Source of the DNA: Mycoemilia scoparia
Taxonomy: Eukaryota; Kickxellomycota; Kickxellomycetes; Kickxellales; Kickxellaceae
Assembly (NCBI GenBank): GCA_027575805.1
Contig: JANBPU010000055.1
Coordinates: forward strand, 1-64,000
DNA length: 64,000 nt
Reading direction: 5' to 3'
This document shows positions 11,735-23,219 of the stretch, in pieces. The stretch's first letter is position 1. The number at the start of each line of letters is the position of its first letter. The notes under the pieces were generated by a model that did not search any database, had not been told where the DNA came from, and saw only the letters and a list, made by a program, of their open reading frames with translations. A program made the translations under genes and the position numbers.

Positions 11735-12757
11735 ATGCTCACGCAGTTCCTCTTTGCTCCGTTTCGCTATCTCTGGGAATTGTGTACTAGTTACACAATG
11801 ACCTCCACAGAGATGGTTTATCTCTTCTTGCTGGGAACACCGATGGTTATATGGTACTTTATGAACAATGCGAAGGGATTTCCTACAATCTCTCGCATTT
11901 TTAAAAGACCAAAACAGCCCATTGAGATTGAGCGCCAATTGGCTATTGTCGCTGAAAGCTTCAGTGCCTTTTCCAAGGATTCTACCAAGACCAGCCAACA
12001 GTTGTTCATTGATTACTTCAAGGCCCTTATTCCAATGTTATCCAATGTGCTCGATCAATATAACACTGAAAACACCACAGAAATTACTTGCCAATATGAA
12101 GATCTTCTTATAAAGGCATCTTGTGGAATTGTTCAATATATTGTTGTCAAAAAAAAATATGATCTTATGTTTGATAACAATTTGGAGGCTGCCAAGTCCC
12201 TCATTCGCCAGGTCAAAATCTACTTTGAGAATCCCACCAGCCCCTATACAGACATCGATATGTTGTATTGTCTGTGGAGGTTGAATTTTAGTGCAAACGC
12301 TGTTCTTGCATATTTTGGAATCACACATATAGTTGTTGAGAAAGTGATCAAATGTAAGGTCAATGATGGCAAGACTGTGACTAGGGAGTATGTTAATTTG
12401 ATGGAGGATATCAACACTTTGTTAAGCAAGGTTCTTGCTAAATTTACCATCAAAATGGCAAAAGTGCACTCTTTCAAAGACTCAAAAGAAAATGGAGTCG
12501 AGTATATGAACCGGCAAATCAATGTTAGGGTTGGTGCTAATACTAGACCATTGAAAGCAAACATGGAAAGAGTATTTGATGACCTGTTTGGAAAGCTTGG
12601 CGGTGGCACTACAAGTAGTGCAAACGACACATGTTTGCACAAGCCACAACCCATTCTTCTTAATTTTAGTTCTGCAATGAGTCTTGTTGACTTTCTTCAA
12701 AACACCAACGATTTCGCTGGATATTGGGAGATCGTAAATATTGACAAAGAACATTAA
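11735..12757 (+). CDS. Orphan protein with N-terminal membrane anchor
   Basis: A single-exon frame. The longest open frame begins at a GTG at 11723. The first ATG is 11735 (MLTQFLFAPF), giving 340 residues; an alternative ATG at 11798 gives MTSTEMVYLF. A hydrophobic segment (MVYLFLLGTPMVIWYFM) lies near residues 26-42, so the protein is probably tethered to a membrane with a soluble, mostly helical C-terminal part. I recognise no domain. An AATAAA at 12815 lies 58 nt past the stop. Codon use and length argue for a real gene, but its function is unknown. Confidence 0.7.
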   Translation: MLTQFLFAPFRYLWELCTSYTMTSTEMVYLFLLGTPMVIWYFMNNAKGFPTISRIFKRPKQPIEIERQLAIVAESFSAFSKDSTKTSQQLFIDYFKALIPMLSNVLDQYNTENTTEITCQYEDLLIKASCGIVQYIVVKKKYDLMFDNNLEAAKSLIRQVKIYFENPTSPYTDIDMLYCLWRLNFSANAVLAYFGITHIVVEKVIKCKVNDGKTVTREYVNLMEDINTLLSKVLAKFTIKMAKVHSFKDSKENGVEYMNRQINVRVGANTRPLKANMERVFDDLFGKLGGGTTSSANDTCLHKPQPILLNFSSAMSLVDFLQNTNDFAGYWEIVNIDKEH

Positions 12758-13337
12758 TGTGTGTAGCATGTAGTAGTAGTAGTTGAAGTAGTACTAGCTT
12801 GATGTTTTTTTCTCAATAAAATAGCAGGTGCTAAAAAGTATTTATTATTATTGTTGTTGTGTTAAATTCAAACTATACATTGCATTTGGCAATCTCTCCT
12901 CAAAAAGGGTACTATAATTATCTCTGCAATATCAGCTCAAAATGGATTATTGCTTATGAACCAAATTTGCATGACACTTTGGGGCAGATACAAATTAGTT
13001 CTTCCTTTTATATAGAGCTTGCCAGATTTTCAAACATAGAAGATAACAAATTTGCATTAAATATCTGCGTTTGCAATAGAAAAAATACCTATAACTATTT
13101 ATGAATTTATAACCCTTATAATTTAAAAGCTCGTACTGTTTGTGGTGATTGAGGTTAGTAATTTTTGTAATAAGAATACACAAACCAATTCTGATTATTC
13201 ACCAATTTTAGCATTAGATTCTCTTCAACAACATCTTTCTTATGCTTTTATAGCATTTGATATTGCCATCAGTGATACAATAAAACAAAAAAGGCAAACT
13301 CTTCATATAATTACACCAAAAAGAGAGCAACTATAAT
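12758..13337. other. Convergent intergenic region
   Basis: Lies between the 3' ends of the orphan (+) gene and the pacifastin-like (-) gene. It is AT-rich with a polyadenylation signal near its start. No gene is supported; the two short forward frames here have no recognisable features. Confidence 0.5.
12815..12820 (+). terminator. AATAAA polyadenylation signal
   Basis: A canonical AATAAA hexamer 58 nt past the stop codon of the 11735-12757 gene, placed as expected for 3' end formation. Confidence 0.5.
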
Positions 13338-13667
13338 TTACTGGGTAGTGAAGATGTTCTGGCAGACAACACCGCCCTTAGCAGTGCATTTACACGACAT
13401 CTGGTTATATTTCCAGGTTCTTCCAACGTTATCTGCATCGCACTTGAAGAGAGGATTGTTGACAATATCTTCGCAGTACTTTAGAGTACACTGGGCACCG
13501 CCATTATCATTACAAGAGCAGTTGTTGCATCCATCGCTCCAAGAACTATGGCCATCATGGTCTCTGATGCATTGTTCTTTGCTACCAGTGTCGTTTGCGG
13601 GCATGGCTTGAACAGTAGTTACGGCTAGAGCTAGAGCAGCGATAGCAGCAAAAGAAATAGATTTCAT
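13338..13667 (-). CDS. Small secreted cysteine-rich protein, pacifastin-like
   Basis: The open frame reaches 13874, but the convincing start is the ATG at 13667: MKSISFAAIAALALAVTTVQA is a good signal peptide with likely cleavage after VQA. This gives 109 residues. The mature protein has a run matching the pacifastin signature: C, 13 residues, then CNNCSCNDNGGAQCTLKYC. The known spacing is C-x(9-12)-C-N-x-C-x-C-x(2-3)-G-x(3-6)-C-T-x(3)-C, so only the first gap is one residue long. A second, degenerate cysteine group follows (KC...SCKCTAKGGVVC). Pacifastins are serine-protease inhibitors best known from arthropods. A secreted inhibitor or effector-like role is inference. A TATAAATA box lies about 100 bp upstream. 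Confidence 0.8.
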   Translation of the reverse strand: MKSISFAAIAALALAVTTVQAMPANDTGSKEQCIRDHDGHSSWSDGCNNCSCNDNGGAQCTLKYCEDIVNNPLFKCDADNVGRTWKYNQMSCKCTAKGGVVCQNIFTTQ

Positions 13668-15084
13668 TGTAAGCAAGGTTTTCCGAGTGATGAAATATGA
13701 AAGCCAAAGCAGTGAACAGAGAAAATTGGTCAAGGGTTCTATGGCTTGAACATGATTCCTTGTGGTATTTATACTCGTGGAGAGCAAATTGGGGGACTTA
13801 GTGCCAGTTGAGGCAATACCTGCTGAGGTAGTTACTGTACACGGTGAAATGCCTTTGGAACAGATGTCAAGCACCTCAATATTTCTAGTAAAATAGAGGT
13901 ATTGGCTCTATGCTATCGTGGATTCAGCTACTGCACTGTATCCGGAAAAGTTACATGCAATTTTCTTTATGGATACTTCTATTATTGAAACAGAGAGGAA
14001 AGGTATGGAAGATGTGCTGTGTATCAACAATGATGATTGCCATAAATTTGTATATATCACAGTGTTGTGTACTATTTACTACTTCAGGGTAACTCGAACC
14101 AGCATACAGACAATTGAAACAAATTGGCTATGAAATTGCATTTATCCTATCATTTTCCACAAAATCTATTTTTAGAAAGGACTTGTATTATATTCGCTTT
14201 ATGAGGGCAAAACAAGGTAAAAGCATAAGGTATGACATAGAATTTCATGCATAGTTGCATCATTTTTACTGAGAATATAGGGCATGTGCTCCCCTCAAGG
14301 ATCCGTATTGTGCTGAAAAGGATGTATGGCTGGTTGGCTGTGGATTTCCAGACAAATAGTTCTTTAACTCAGGAATTCCGAAAAGTTTCCAAGTTTAAAA
14401 ATAAAACTTATTCGATGACACGCGTATTGCATTTGTTTCAAGGCAAACACTGTATCTTATGGATGGTGTTTTATCTTTAGAACGTCCTCCAAGTATAATT
14501 TACTTTAGCCCAGATGTATGGGTTGGTCTATTTTTGTGTCTTTTGAGAATTCGAAAGAAGTTTCATGACATTCGATATATTTGACAATTGCAGAAAATAG
14601 GCATAGAAAATTATTCTATCACAGCAATTTGTAATTTTATAGCCTAAGGTTTCTTGCAAAGTCTTTCGAATTTTCTTGACATCTCATCTCATTGATCAAT
14701 AAATGTATATAGTTTAAAAATGGTTATATCACATGGCAATAGAATTCGAACCCCAATAAATGTTTCTCTGCACCGCAACATATTTGATCTAATAGTAACA
14801 TCAACATGTTGATTATTAATAAACGTTTTAGGAGACATCCTTTACCCAGATTATTTTCATTGAAAGCACAGCATTATGAGTATTGTAATGTAATATCAGG
14901 AGTTATAAATCTAAATTTCTGTAAACCCATAATAAAGCCCACACTTGTAAAAAGTCTACCATGATTATTGGTCATTATCAGAACAATTGAACAGATTGTA
15001 TTTAAATTTCCAGGCACGTCCATATCGCCAAAATCTTTTATTTAAAAGGAAAGAATAACAGATCCGCTAAAAAAGCAAACAAAC
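13668..15084. other. Divergent intergenic region
   Basis: Holds the promoters of the secreted-protein gene (-) and KAE1 (+). About 1.2 kb of AT-rich sequence lies between them. I see no domain-bearing frame, repeat or RNA gene. Confidence 0.5.
13766..13773 (-). promoter_or_regulatory. TATA box of the secreted-protein gene
   Basis: The minus strand reads TATAAATA about 100 bp upstream of the ATG at 13667. That spacing supports the shorter start and suggests a strongly or inducibly expressed gene. Confidence 0.5.
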
Positions 15085-16557
15085 ATGAGTAGTACAAGGA
15101 CAGTGACAACAATTGGGTTAGAGGGATCAGCCAATAAGTTGGGAATAGGTATAGTTCGACACACATACGATGCTAAAGACCTTGATCCTTGGGACCCAAA
15201 TAATCCAGCTGAGCCGAAGAATGTAGATGTGCTAGCTAATGTGAGAGACACATACAATCCACCACCTGGACAGGGATTTTTACCACGAGACACCGCAGCG
15301 CACCATAGAGACCATATCATCAGGCTGATCAAGCTGGCCTTTTCTGATGCAAAACTAACCCACAAGGACCTGGATGCTGTAGCATTTACGCAAGGTAAGA
15401 AATTGCAGAGTGCACTATAGAAAAATAAATCTGTAAGGAAACTAAATCAAGCTTATATATGTATATATTAAATAACAATGTGCTCGTTGCTTATTACTCT
15501 TGAATAGGTCCAGGAATGGGAGCTCCTTTATCCACAGTAGCTATGGTTGCACGGACAATAAGTCAATTGTGGGGACTTCCGTTGATTGGAGTTAATCATT
15601 GTATCGGTCATATTGAAATGGGCAGAGCTATCACTGGTGCAAATAACCCAGTAGTATTGTATGTAAGTGGCGGTAATACCCAAGTCATCGCTTATTCAAG
15701 ACAAAAGTAAGATACCAAAAAATTGAACATATATCAGACCGCATGTAAAACATTTTTAAAAGAAAGTGATTGAGCTTTATCCTATCATAATATTGTCTAG
15801 ATATCGTATTTTTGGAGAAACTCTGGATATCGCCATTGGAAACTGTCTTGATCGATTTGCTCGAGTCATCATGCTTCCTAATGACCCCAGTCCAGGATAC
15901 AATATCGAACAATACGCAAAACGTGGCAAGAAGCTGGCAGACTTGCCATATACTGTAAAGGGCATGGATGTATCGTTCTCTGGTATGCTATCCTTTGTAG
16001 AGCAATTAGCCAAAAATGATTCATCAAAAAGGACAAAGAAGCAAAAGACCAGGAACAATAATAGCAGCAGCAGCAGCAGCAGCAAGAATGCTGGTGAAGC
16101 ATCTATTGATCAAAGCAGCCAAGAGAAAGAACCAGAATATACAGCTGAGGACTTGTGCTTTTCTCTTCAAGAAACCATGTTTGCTATGTTGGTAGAAACT
16201 ACAGAAAGAGCTATGGCACATATTGGTGCTTCTGAGGTACTGATTGTTGGCGGTGTCGGCTGTAACCTTAGACTACAGGAAATGATGGGCGATATGGCTA
16301 AACAAAGAGGTGGAAAGGTATTTGCCACAGATGAAAGGTATGTCACAAGAAATGACCTTTCCAGCTATTTGATATTCTTGTGTGATAGTATTTATTGTAT
16401 ATTAATTTTGTTATATAGGTTCTGCATTGACAATGGTATCATGATTGCTCACGCTGGTGCCTTATCATTTGCAACTGGGTTCAAGACGCCAATTGATAAG
16501 AGCCGTATCACACAGCGCTTCAGAACCGATCAGGTGCATGTTGCCTGGCGAACATAA
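15085..16557 (+). CDS. KAE1: KAE1, catalytic subunit of the KEOPS/EKC complex (4 exons)
   Basis: Exons 15085-15394, 15508-15706, 15801-16337 and 16419-16557 total 1185 nt, or 394 residues. Introns are 113, 94 and 81 nt. Kae1 (OSGEP) transfers threonylcarbamoyl to A37 of ANN-decoding tRNAs (t6A), working with Bud32, Cgi121 and Pcc1. Diagnostic motifs are [15 protein letters not shown] at the N-terminus, the metal-binding pair [56 protein letters not shown] and [13 protein letters not shown]. The family is usually about 335-350 residues. The excess here is mainly a lysine/serine-rich insertion ([19 protein letters not shown]) after the [10 protein letters not shown] region. The third intron is in frame and would be read as coding without splicing, but conserved DERF|CIDNG places it clearly. 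Confidence 0.96.
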
Positions 16558-16895
16558 ATATTGTTTAACCAAGCTTTAGTAATTCCAAAACAAAAGTCAC
16601 ACTTTAAATATATATTAAGCATACTATTAGAATAGGATGTTTTCAGTTGCATACAAAACAAAGCTGATATCAAGATAATCACTTTTCTGTGTTAGAGATG
16701 GATAAGATTAAACACTAACTTATCTATAGATTTTTTGTACCATTTCTAATTTAAAGTGGTATAATAGAAAATAACAAAAGAGGACTTTTATATAGCCATG
16801 TTAATGGCATCTCTAGCTTGTCATAGTGAACAGAATAATAATTGAACCCAGTGCACTTTTTATAGCTGTTTTTGAAATCATTACTTGCCTAACGA
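16558..16895. other. Convergent 3' intergenic region
   Basis: About 340 bp of AT-rich sequence between the stop codons of KAE1 (+) and IPI3 (-). No other feature is seen. Confidence 0.5.
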
Positions 16896-18635
16896 TTATC
16901 GGTTTTGCATAAAGTTCGAAACAGTGGCCTGATAAAGCTCATCATTAAGTTTGTTAATACGTGTTTGGTGGTCATTTAGCCTATCCAGCTCGGACTGGAG
17001 TTCTTCTATCTTTTGCTGCAAGCTTGAGCCCTTGTCACCATTAAACGAGTTTGCAATAATCCTGGCCGTATTTTGATCAAGGGCATTGTTGAGTTCGGGT
17101 GCATATGGATCCTTGTTTCCTCCACCAAGAGTGTCATCAAGTGAAGCCAAGAGCTCATTGACTGATCGTCTTGTATCTCCCAAAACTACAGTTTTGCTGG
17201 TATCAAGATCATTCTCTCCAGGGCAGATGGTTGGATCAAATTGTCTTCTGGGGATTCTTCTGAGTGCAGAAAAGAATGGTACTGGATTGGCGACAAGTGA
17301 GCGTGGCGTAGATCCTGACTTCAAACCATCAGTAATTTGTTCAACATCTTTATTGGAAGACACATTAGATCCACCAGTTACTCTTTGGAATATTGAGTGA
17401 GCACCTCCTAGTTCGGGTGGCATCATAACCACTAAAACTTTGCTGACTCCTTTTGCTACCTGAGTGGCTGCCGGAATTACTTTACGAGAGCCTTGACCCT
17501 TGGTATTACTGTCCGATGGTGATGATGATGATGATGGCTGCTGCACAGCTCGCAAGCACTGGCGACTTGTTGTGTCCCAAACTCTAATAGACCCGTCCTC
17601 ACCTCCTGATACAAGGAGAGTCCCATCCATTGAGAGCGAAATTGAGTTTACTTTGCCTTCGTGACCAATATATGTTTTAGCCTTTCCAGATTTTGTTTTC
17701 GAATCAAGGCCAACACTTTGTACGCTGCGTGTACCTATTACTGATTCAAGGCCTTGCGACTGGCCATCACTCATTCCATTGCTTCTTTGCTGGTAGAGAT
17801 CAACTTGGTATACCTCACCACGATCACTTGCACAAAATAGTCTTGTCTCGGGCAGATCAACTACGATGCTACTAATGGGTGATGGGAATAGCCAAGACGA
17901 AAGCGGTTCCTGTCTTTCAGACATCGTAACGCCACCTCCCCCGCCAGCTGCAGCATTTGATATATGTGGAGAATATACATTCAGGGACCATGCTTTACAT
18001 GTACAATCTTTACTAGATGTATAAACCAACGTTCTGTCAGAAAAGGCATTATATCCTGCAGCGCTAGGACTAACCCAGATATCAGTGATCGGCAAAGTAT
18101 GGTCGCTAAGTGTAGCCATAGCAATTGGAACCTCATTGATTTTTGTCAGATCTAGTACGTGCGATAAGATCCAGACATTGACTGCGCCATCATGACCACC
18201 GGTTAGGATTGCATTGTTTCCAACAAATCTGATACATGTCACAGCCCCATAGTGACCTTCCCAGGATCTTTGCAATACTCCATCAGATGTCGACCATACA
18301 TATACTTTGCCACTAGCCGAACCGGCAGCTACATATACTCCATCGGGGGTGGCTTCTACACAAGTCAATTGCTCAGGACACGGGAATGTCATTTTGGTTG
18401 ATCTATCTCCTTTGGCTAATGGATAGACGCTCCACATTGGTTTTCCTTTTGACAATGCTAGAACCCACGGTGGCGTTACTTGTGTTTGCGACTCTATTGA
18501 TGCATTGGTACAAAAACCGTGACTATATCCAACTGGCGTATTGGTAAGGGTTCCTAACCGTACTCCTGTTCGAATATCGTGAATAACTATGCTGCCCTCT
18601 GTTGAAGAACTTCCTATTACTGCTTCTGAAAACAT
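16896..18635 (-). CDS. IPI3: IPI3/WDR18, WD40 subunit of the Rix1 complex
   Basis: The open frame extends to 18722. The start that fits the family is the ATG at 18635 (MFSEAVIGSSSTEGSIVIHD), giving 579 residues in one exon; the upstream part is Phe/His/Thr-rich leader. It contains about six WD repeats, for example AAGSASGKVYVWSTSDG, LTGGHDGAVNVWILSHVLDL, YTSSKDCTCKAWSL and VSGGEDGSIRVWDTTSRQCL. The spacing and LTCVEATPDGVYVAAGSASG match Ipi3/WDR18. The C-terminus ends in a short coiled coil (KIEELQSELDRLNDHQTRIN), as in that family. Ipi3 works with Rix1 and Ipi1 in ITS2 processing and 60S pre-ribosome maturation in the nucleus. It is tail-to-tail with KAE1. Confidence 0.9.
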   Translation of the reverse strand: MFSEAVIGSSSTEGSIVIHDIRTGVRLGTLTNTPVGYSHGFCTNASIESQTQVTPPWVLALSKGKPMWSVYPLAKGDRSTKMTFPCPEQLTCVEATPDGVYVAAGSASGKVYVWSTSDGVLQRSWEGHYGAVTCIRFVGNNAILTGGHDGAVNVWILSHVLDLTKINEVPIAMATLSDHTLPITDIWVSPSAAGYNAFSDRTLVYTSSKDCTCKAWSLNVYSPHISNAAAGGGGGVTMSERQEPLSSWLFPSPISSIVVDLPETRLFCASDRGEVYQVDLYQQRSNGMSDGQSQGLESVIGTRSVQSVGLDSKTKSGKAKTYIGHEGKVNSISLSMDGTLLVSGGEDGSIRVWDTTSRQCLRAVQQPSSSSSPSDSNTKGQGSRKVIPAATQVAKGVSKVLVVMMPPELGGAHSIFQRVTGGSNVSSNKDVEQITDGLKSGSTPRSLVANPVPFFSALRRIPRRQFDPTICPGENDLDTSKTVVLGDTRRSVNELLASLDDTLGGGNKDPYAPELNNALDQNTARIIANSFNGDKGSSLQQKIEELQSELDRLNDHQTRINKLNDELYQATVSNFMQNR

Positions 18636-19976
18636 TTTGTGTGTGTGTGTGGGGTGTGTTTTAGTAAATATGTGGAAAAAGAAAAGTCTTTTTGTACATT
18701 TTGCAGAAAAAAAGCTGATCAAGTTACTTTGAAGTCTGTTATGGGAAAATTAAAAAACATTGCAATTTTTCATTTAGTAGGTTTCAAGCAGTATAACTTG
18801 GGTTATACAAATATTCAGGTTGATCTTAAAGTTTTTTATTATCATAAAATTTTATTGAATGAAGTTGGGATGTTGCTTGGCGTTTAGCTTATTAGTGGTT
18901 CCATGTAGACTAAAAGCTCATTTTATTTTGGGGATTGAAATAAAGGTCATCGATATTTAACCGCAAACTCAGCACAAAGAGTAAATATATATGCTTTATT
19001 GTTGAAGGTTTTCTAATTGCTTTTCAATTTCAGTTTTTGGTGGTGGTGGCCCACAGGGCAGAATCATTCTCTATAGAATTTGCAAATATTAAGTTCCAGA
19101 AATTAGTATTATATAATGACAATATTTAGCATATGGGTACTGCATTTTAATATATATACATATATATATATAGCACTAACCTGTAATGAGTTGAGTTTAA
19201 CCCGAGCTATGGATTCACCTTCAATAATAGCAATATATGACGCCATACTAGTATCACAAACAAAATGTGAAAGCGTGTCTCGGTGTTGGTTTGTTAACCA
19301 TTGACTATATTGGCAAGTTAAAGATCAAAATGTTATAAATACTGATATAGATGATTGCCAATACTTAAGATGTGAACTATTAAATTCTGGGCTTACTATT
19401 TTGTCGTATCTGCATTTCCTGTTCCAACATACTTTGTCTGGACTATAGTTTCCCAATCAAAATATATGGTGAGATTAGTAGTGTTATTTTCAATATAAAA
19501 CGCATATGCATATTAAGCTTTCTCTGGTTTACTTACAGTGCTCTGTCTGATTATTCATGCCAAATTTGTCCTATATACACACCATTATAATAATTATAAA
19601 TACGTACATTTATTAATTAACTTGCTATTTTGTCTCTAATATTATTATCCTGGAAGGCTTACCATGTTGTTGATATATTAATATATATATTACAATTCCT
19701 CTCAGTATATACTTATAATTATTGTTATTACAAATCTAAAATATAGCTCTCTATATACTACAATTTCTATACTTTAAAATAAATGTCAATAAAGATATAC
19801 AGAGGCTATTATGGGTATCCGATGAATTTTACTCCCGACTCACAAAATTACTATTTTTTTTGTCATGACTCAGAAGTTTAAGCTAAAATATTATTATCCT
19901 TTAAACAAACATTTATTGGTAATGCACACAAAATAATAATTCAAGAAAATACAAGTCTAGCAAAAAAGATACATCA
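18636..19976. other. Intergenic, AT-rich
   Basis: About 1.3 kb containing the IPI3 upstream region, with a GT run near 18638-18660, and the 3' flank of the five-exon orphan gene. It is AT-rich with short TA runs near 19150-19170 and 19678-19690. No gene is supported. Confidence 0.5.
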
Positions 19977-22824
19977 CTAATACAGCTTTGAAAAGTCAAA
20001 GTATTGAACAAGTTTGTCTATATTAAGTTCACAACCAAGAAAATTCTTGATACAATATCCTGATTCAACTTGGTGAGAATTTTGGCACAACTGGATAAAT
20101 TGCAGCTGGGTTTCATTAAGCTTGACTCGGTTATAATCTACCAAATGTTGAAACAGATGGTTATCACTACAATACGAATGGGAAGGGCTGTTGCTCAATT
20201 TGAGATTTTTAAATTTGGTTTCAATCAGATACGCAAATGTTGACCTAAAGAACTCTAGGAAAAAATCAGGTTGCAAGTCTTTGTTCATGGCTTGGACAAA
20301 AGTTTGATTCAACAATTCAACAAAGTCATGATCCAGAGTATTACCAAATTGATCTTTGGTATACACGCTTAGATTCCGCAACAAAATAGCCAGTGGGTTT
20401 TCATTGGGATTGGCAAAGTTGAGTTGGTTATTTTCCTTTTGGACAACTAAATTGTGGAGCTCAGCAAATGTTAGGACTATAACTCCATTGAAAAAGTACC
20501 TCAGGAATTTCTTGATTGCCAATCTTCGTTGAATGAACTTGATATCCAAGTTAAGACCTGATTTGGCCAGCTGTTCTTCATTATAAGGAACACTTGAAAA
20601 AAGTTCTCCAATCATATGTCTAATGAGTCTCTCGTTGTTGTCATTTTCATCCAAGTGATCTGTTGATTTTTTGGATAGTGACAAGGCAACTGCCTGTCCT
20701 GCCAAATGATATGTATTCTCGATGCTCCCAGCAATGTCTGGGTGAGATTCTGGGTTTTCAATGTCCATTTTGTTGCATGCAAACACTGATAATCCAGTAT
20801 TGACCTTTCCATCGCCTTCAATGCTTGGTAAAGTGCCGCGAATTGCTTCACTGAACTCAACAACGTTGTTCTCATCTTGTTCATCAATTACAAATCTACC
20901 TAGAGAATTTTTTGCTTGATCTTCAACACTGAAGTGATGAAAATACGAGTTATTTGAATACTCTTCGATTTGGCTGCATGGAACCGATAGGCCAAATAGA
21001 TTTTCTGACTGCTGGGCAATTCCTGCTTTAATCACTGCACCAGTGTGGTGTTTGTGGTATTGATAGCAGGAATTGTTGATGTCTTCGTTATCAGAAATAC
21101 AATAGGCAAAAGTACCTAGACTCACAGGTTTCTCTAATGTCGACGATGATGGTACATTTGCTTCGTGTTCAGACGGTTCATTTGAATTCTGATGATTGTT
21201 TAGGCCTGGATTTTCATTTGATCCGTTTTCGCTACCAACATTATTCTCACCATCTTCATCGTCATTCTAAAAATGGATATATTTGTAACACAAATTAGTA
21301 TATAATAATAAAAATATGAGTAGTTATTTTTGAAGGGTGGCCACTTGCTAACAGATGGTGATCACCCATTTGGCTGTAGTTTCCCCTTTAATCGTTGGCC
21401 ACCAAAAGTCACCCTTCAAAAATTATGATCTATATGGCATATTTTATTATTGATGGTAATACTTACAAACAAGTCGCTCTTGATTGCTTTGATGCATTCA
21501 AAAAGGGTTGGTTGGAGTCGAATCAAGATAGTGGATATCTATAAATACATTAGTCATGGATATATATACATATATATATATGTTAGAGAATTATTAATAA
21601 TTAATGCTAAATGTCTATGTACTTACATCTAATAGAGATATCAGATCTCGTGAGTATCCATCCATATCACATCCCATAGAATAATAAAATATGATCTATG
21701 TATAGCAACACAAAAGTTAAATTTAACCTAGCCCATGTATTCAATATAGTTTTTTCGTAAAACCCAGATATATATCCGGTTCTTACCTCAGAGAGTGAGT
21801 AAGGATTATCACCAAACATCGATTCAATCTCTTCCAAGGAACAATACGACCTAGAACCAGAGTTATCATTACCACCATTCTGGCTCAAAAGCTTTGTCTG
21901 TGCAACAATCTGATGATACTTCAAAGCGCTTTGCATGTAATTTCTAGAGCATTTAATGGTAACATTGTTAGCTTGGATTGGTGGAATAACAACAAAGCTT
22001 GTAGGTGCGATTTTGGTTAGAGCTGCATTGCTAGAGTTGCTTTCCAAAATCCAGTCTATAAACCTCGTATGAATACGATTCAAAAAGGCTGAGCAAACTG
22101 GATCGGCTGTCAGCCTATAAAGAGCATCCGAGATTGGAAAATGAACTATGTTGATATTCTATAAAATGCAAGTTCGAAAAACAAGAGTTGTTTTACCAAA
22201 AACCAGAAACTCGTAAAGGCATATTAGATTATAATATAGGTGTTATAATATAGTTACCAAAAAATTATCAATGAACTCGACAGGTGGCGATGAAGCTGTT
22301 TGACCGTTCATTATGTCCCTATTCTTGAACGAATAATATTTGATGAACCTGTACCAAGCACTCAATTGATTACAGACAGTAAAAAAGTTCAAAAATAAAC
22401 CAAGCTCACGCCAGTTAGTAAACAAACCAATCGTAATCTGGCCAAACTGAAGCTTTAGGTTTTCCAGCGCATCAAGAAGGGACATTGGAATATATTGAAT
22501 GCTGTTGTCCTTGGATGCCTTTATACCAAACATAGAAGAATATGCTCCAAATTCATCAACACTGCACTTGGAAATGGCTACGGCTGATTCTGCTTGTCCA
22601 GTATAATTGGCACTCATATTGGGGCCACTATTACCTGCCCCAGAGTTATATCCAATAGTAGTAGTAGTAGCAGCAGCAGCAGCACTACTACTACTATTTC
22701 CAATTCTCAAATCATCGAATGCCGTGCTGATAATCGTAGTCTTGGTCTGTAAAGGCGGTATATCCTGATGAATACCAGACATCTCAACGTCTCCACTCTG
22801 GGGTTGAGTGGAATCTTCTGGCAT
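19977..22824 (-). CDS. Five-exon orphan gene, family A copy 1
   Basis: Exons (minus strand): 22824-22258, 22158-21787, 21695-21627, 21538-21467 and 21266-19977. They total 2370 nt, or 789 residues. Introns are 99, 91, 88 and 200 nt, all phase 0. The start is the first ATG (MPEDSTQPQSG); the open frame continues upstream from non-ATG codons. The model is anchored by the paralog at 55715-58472, which has the same five-exon structure. Shared blocks include LSAWxRFIxxYSFKN in exon 1, MFGxDxYSLS at the end of exon 2, a 24-codon exon 4, and in exon 5 YHLAGQAVAL, IQRRLAIKKFLRYFFNGV and ENPLAILLRNL. It has no transmembrane segment or known domain that I recognise. The last intron carries a MITE; the paralog's does not. 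Function unknown. Confidence 0.8.
21314..21435. mobile_element. Palindromic MITE-like element inside an intron, copy 3
   Basis: About 122 bp with ends ATATGAGTAGTTATTTTTGA and CAAAAATTATGATCTATAT. It carries the family core CCCATTTGGCTGTAGTTTCC in reverse orientation relative to copies 1-2. It lies wholly within intron 4 (21267-21466) of the family A gene. Confidence 0.85.
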
Positions 22825-23219
22825 CTTATCAAATCGATTTTGAGCGTTGATGTTGTTTACACGGTTGATATTGTGTGGCAAAAAAGTGCCAGAATAAAAA
22901 ATTGGAAAAAAAGGTAAATTATAATCACAAACTACCAGGTAAGATTTTATTTATATACATTTGTTTTGTGTTTCCAACATTCAAAAGTGTAGGTCGCTGG
23001 TGTGGTAAAACTCATGTCATGGTCGTGATCTTTGTTATAGTGCTATTTGCATTAATAATGGCAAGTAATCAAGTTCTTTAGGTAAACAAAATTCTTTGAT
23101 GAGCATTGATCACGGAGTCTTCAATCTCATTTATATACAGAATCTTTGTCTTTAAATATCTTTCAATGCAAAAAATACTAGTTGTATGACAATCAAGAAA
23201 GCATTAGAGAATCAGAGGT

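Noticed and set aside
12244..12654. 136-codon minus-strand frame
   Set aside because: Antisense shadow of the orphan gene at 11735-12757. It has no domain.
14690..14770. Possible tRNA on the minus strand (GGGGTTCGAATTC)
   Set aside because: The T-arm pairs poorly and no cloverleaf or A box could be assembled upstream.
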